A stretch of 6,784 nucleotides of DNA from Candidatus Omnitrophota bacterium (GTDB lineage: Bacteria; Omnitrophota; Gorgyraeia; Zapsychrales; Fredricksoniimonadaceae). The notes under the pieces were generated by a model. It ran no database searches. It worked only from the letters and a program-made list of their open reading frames with translations, and was not told where the DNA came from. The DNA is taken from positions 1 through 6,784 of the forward strand of contig JAEUSC010000159.1 in NCBI GenBank assembly GCA_016789035.1, in the 5' to 3' direction. Below, in pieces: positions 5,931 through 6,784 of the stretch. Position 1 is the stretch's first letter, and every line of letters starts with the position of its first letter. Both the position numbers and the translations under genes were made by a program.

Positions 5931-5972
5931 GTAATGTTAGTGAATGTCCCTTCGTTTTATTCAATTCATTAC
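5931..5972 (+). other. Nested hairpin just after the double-receiver gene
   Basis: GTAATG/CATTAC (5931-5936 with 5967-5972) encloses TGAAT/ATTCA (5941-5945 with 5959-5963). No T-tract follows closely on either strand, so it may only stabilise the 3' end of the message. No intrinsic terminator for this gene is evident on the + strand. Confidence 0.3.
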
Positions 5973-5985
5973 TGTTGCTGAGTTT

Positions 5986-6057
5986 TAAAAAGGCCAATCC
6001 CAGGTGATATGACCCAGAGGATGACTATCCCGTATGTATTGTTTTTCTTGGGATTGG
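5986..6057 (-). terminator. Minus-strand long-loop hairpin with T-tract
   Basis: CCAATCCCA (5994-6002) and TGGGATTGG (6049-6057) are perfect complements, extended by two further pairs, one a G-U, around a loop of about 42 nt. Read on the - strand the hairpin is followed by CCTTTTT, so it would end a leftward transcript coming from 6390. The very long loop is unusual for a simple terminator, and no comparable T-run exists on the + strand. Confidence 0.45.
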
Positions 6058-6177
6058 ATCAAGGTATCGGCGCCACACCCAGGATTGGTTTTGGATGTCG
6101 TCTTTGTTTGTTATTCCGCGCTGGTTCGCCAAAGGAGCCGACTGATTTGACTCTTCCAGTATGTGGCCGAATAACAT
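6025..6177 (-). CDS. Short unrecognised ORF downstream of riboswitch 2
   Basis: On the - strand an ATG at 6177 opens 50 codons ending in TAG at 6027-6025 (start MLFGHILEESNQ, end LDPIPRKTIHTG, with WVWRRY inside). The same frame is open back to a TAA at 6240, adding up to 20 codons (FIGQYKIIDNQDPPSLA) but with no ATG; a TTG at 6183 is the only near start. No ribosome binding site precedes either. The composition, with Trp, charged and polar residues mixed, is protein-like and not simple repeat. I recognise no family. In its favour it is the only ORF that riboswitch 2 could control. Against it, the same bases form a nested hairpin (6098-6189) and it is short enough to arise by chance. It could also be a gene remnant. 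Confidence 0.28.
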   Translation of the reverse strand: MLFGHILEESNQSAPLANQRGITNKDDIQNQSWVWRRYLDPIPRKTIHTG

Positions 6178-6189
6178 AGCCAAAGACGG
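6098..6189 (-). other. Structured element: nested stems of a possible RNA
   Basis: Read on the - strand, CGTCTTTG (6188-6181) pairs with CAAAGACG (6106-6099) and GTTATTC's complement GAATAAC pairs 6175-6169 with 6116-6110. Inside these, CTGG pairs with CCAG (6159-6156 with 6124-6121), and GAGTC with GGCTC (6153-6149 with 6139-6135). The last stem uses a G-U pair only possible on the - strand, which favours that strand. No known RNA family is recognised. Confidence 0.45.
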
Positions 6190-6201
6190 AGGATCTTGGT
6201 T

Positions 6202-6221
6202 GTCAATAATTTTGTATTGAC
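6202..6221. repeat. 7-bp inverted repeat GTCAATA/TATTGAC
   Basis: GTCAATA (6202-6208) and TATTGAC (6215-6221) are perfect complements 6 bp apart, just left of the riboswitch 2 terminator. On the - strand the left arm contains TTGAC, but no -10 lies at 16-18 bp, so a promoter is not supported. It may be an operator. Confidence 0.25.
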
Positions 6222-6240
6222 CTATAAAAGAGCGGGCTTA

Positions 6241-6273
6241 AATAAAAAACCTGAATCCATATGGATGCAGGTT
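6241..6273 (-). terminator. Intrinsic terminator of riboswitch 2 (minus strand)
   Basis: Read leftward, AACCTG-C-ATCCAT (6273-6261) pairs with ATGGAT-T-CAGGTT (6260-6248), a 12-pair stem with a single C-T mismatch, followed by TTTT-A-TTT. This is a strong rho-independent terminator on the - strand. It begins 31 nt after the aptamer, a typical riboswitch distance. On the + strand the downstream tail (CTTGCTT) is poor. Confidence 0.8.
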
Positions 6274-6303
6274 CTTGCTTAAGACTTTGCAGTTCTTTGA
6301 TTT

Positions 6304-6383
6304 GGCGGCTAGGCTGTCTTAGAGTTGTCTCAAGACCCTGTGGCTTTGCGTCCTTATCTTGCGATAAGTTTGCCCTTATCGTT
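6304..6383 (-). promoter_or_regulatory. Second GEMM-I-type riboswitch aptamer (minus strand)
   Basis: Read on the - strand from 6383: AACGATAAGGGCAAAC, a perfect P2 CTTATC-GCAA-GATAAG (6368-6353) with GNRA loop, GGACGCAAAGCCACAGG (6353-6337), a P3 arm GTCTT...AAGAC with GAG-ACAA-CTC at its tip (6336-6316), then CAGCCTAGCCGCC. G20 and A47 (Vc2 numbering) are G6373 or G6374 region and A6347, so both ligand-facing purines look conserved. P1 is reduced to GGC/GCC (6374-6372 with 6306-6304), because the usual TT is CC here, giving two A-C mismatches, and there is no outer stem. It is a diverged member and its ligand is uncertain. No recognised gene lies downstream. Confidence 0.85.
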
Positions 6384-6392
6384 CTTGTATTA

Positions 6393-6421
6393 AGTATGCC
6401 ATCCCAATGGACGGAAAACAA
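6393..6421 (-). promoter_or_regulatory. Promoter of riboswitch 2 (minus strand)
   Basis: On the - strand, TTGTTT (6421-6416), a 17-bp spacer and CATACT (6398-6393) preceded by TGG (6401-6399, extended -10) form a plausible promoter. The predicted start near 6386 lies just before the aptamer at 6383. Confidence 0.55.
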
Positions 6422-6445
6422 TCCCAAATAATGAAACGATTGTTT
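6416..6445. repeat. 8-bp inverted repeat shared by two divergent promoters
   Basis: AAACAATC (6416-6423) and GATTGTTT (6438-6445) are exact complements 14 bp apart, the same geometry as the repeat at 4891-4920. The left arm carries the -35 of riboswitch 2 and the right arm the possible -35 of the rightward pilin-like gene. Confidence 0.4.
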
Positions 6446-6467
6446 ATAAATTATTTATTCGTATGAA
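6440..6467 (+). promoter_or_regulatory. Possible promoter of the pilin-like gene
   Basis: TTGTTT (6440-6445), a 16-bp spacer and TATGAA (6462-6467) give a weak match. The predicted start would be near 6474, about 40 nt before the ATG at 6515. Confidence 0.3.
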
Positions 6468-6514
6468 TTTATATCTCTTTGAAAGCGCTAAATTATTTAA
6501 ACCATGTTAAACTT

Positions 6515-6784
6515 ATGATCATGATGAATAAAATAATAAATAAAAGAGCCGTATTTTCCATAGAAGCTCTTATCCTATTTTTAGTTTTGTTTGTTCTGTT
6601 TTCGTGGGTTTTTGTTTTAGTCTCAAAAACGGCCGTTATAAATAAGGGAAAGCAAAATGAGGCATTGGCCCAGGTTCACGCGGAATCCATTATCAGACAA
6701 TTGACAAACACGCCGTGCGAAACAGTTGTAATTGAGATTCAAAACGGTACGTGGAATTATCCCAATGTTCCTTCCGTTTTGTCG
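6515..6784 (+). CDS. Pilin-like single-pass membrane protein (3' truncated by window)
   Basis: The frame from ATG 6515 is open to the window end (90 codons). Alternative in-frame ATGs lie at 6521 and 6524, and none has a visible ribosome binding site. The N-terminus has a short basic leader (NKIINKR), then AVFSIEALILFLVLFVLF, a hydrophobic stretch running to about residue 36. This resembles a type IV prepilin: cleavage after Ala12 would place Phe14 near the N-terminus and Glu17 at +5, as in pilins. Ala at -1 in place of Gly is less common, and TadE-like pseudopilins also have an early Glu before the membrane helix. After the helix a soluble segment begins (VHAESIIRQLTNTPCE) with one Cys. The nearby GspE/PilB ATPase makes a pilus or secretion role plausible. 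The protein family is not certain. Confidence 0.7.
   Translation, partial: MIMMNKIINKRAVFSIEALILFLVLFVLFSWVFVLVSKTAVINKGKQNEALAQVHAESIIRQLTNTPCETVVIEIQNGTWNYPNVPSVLS

Noticed and set aside
6098..6189. Integron attC site or tRNA-like element
   Set aside because: GTTATTC/GAATAAC does not fit the GTTRRRY/RYYYAAC core, no integrase is near, and no cloverleaf or anticodon arm can be drawn despite a GGTTCG.
6203..6427. Minus-strand ORF of 74 codons over riboswitch 2
   Set aside because: It runs straight through the promoter, aptamer and terminator of riboswitch 2, which explain these bases better; the protein looks like no family.
4831..6489. GAAAGCGCT shared at 4831-4839 and 6481-6489
   Set aside because: A 9-bp match at two sites with different positions relative to genes is likely chance.
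1..6784. CRISPR arrays, insertion sequences, tRNA or rRNA genes
   Set aside because: No regular repeats, terminal inverted repeats with a transposase, or rRNA/tRNA-like sequence were seen on either strand.

Overview
This window looks like Gram-negative bacterial chromosome, moderately AT-rich. It is dominated by two-component signalling, one type II secretion/type IV pilus assembly ATPase, and cyclic-dinucleotide riboswitches. The organism cannot be named from it. The mix of a GspE/PilB ATPase, receiver-only proteins, GEMM-I riboswitches and a pilin-like protein would fit a deltaproteobacterium-like or Omnitrophota-like lineage, but this is a weak inference. TGA is used as a normal stop (the kinase end at 473-475 and the receiver end at 3960-3962), so the standard code applies.

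Layout. At 2-475 is the C-terminal ATPase end of a histidine kinase, overlapping by 4 bp a protein with two receiver domains (472-1254). After an inverted repeat and an extended -10 promoter comes a GspE/PilB-type ATPase (1497-3296). It is full length except for an in-frame TGA at 2667-2669, inside the Walker B region. Two intrinsic terminators in tandem close it. Two single-domain receivers follow (3519-3962 and 4020-4382), then a small exported protein (4500-4814).

The second half is regulated by RNA. A well-formed c-di-GMP-I (GEMM-I) riboswitch (about 4957-5047, + strand), with its own promoter and a 16-bp hairpin behind it, leads a second two-receiver protein (5158-5925). A second GEMM-I-type aptamer lies on the - strand (6383 to 6304). 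It also has a plausible promoter and is followed by a near-perfect intrinsic terminator. What lies beyond that terminator is no recognisable gene: a strongly structured stretch with an unrecognised ORF of about 50 codons, ending at another - strand hairpin with a T-tract. The two riboswitch transcripts therefore converge behind the same response regulator. At the right edge, diverging from the second riboswitch, a pilin-like membrane protein begins (6515 on) and is cut by the window end.

How it may work together (inference): c-di-GMP commonly controls pili and surface behaviour. Here it appears to control at RNA level a double-receiver protein and an orphan small transcript, next to a pilus/secretion ATPase and a pilin-like gene. 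None of the four response-regulator proteins has a visible output domain, so they probably act by protein contact or as phosphate relays. The best candidates for something new are the orphan - strand riboswitch RNA, the interrupted ATPase, and the two complementary degenerate pseudo-receivers.
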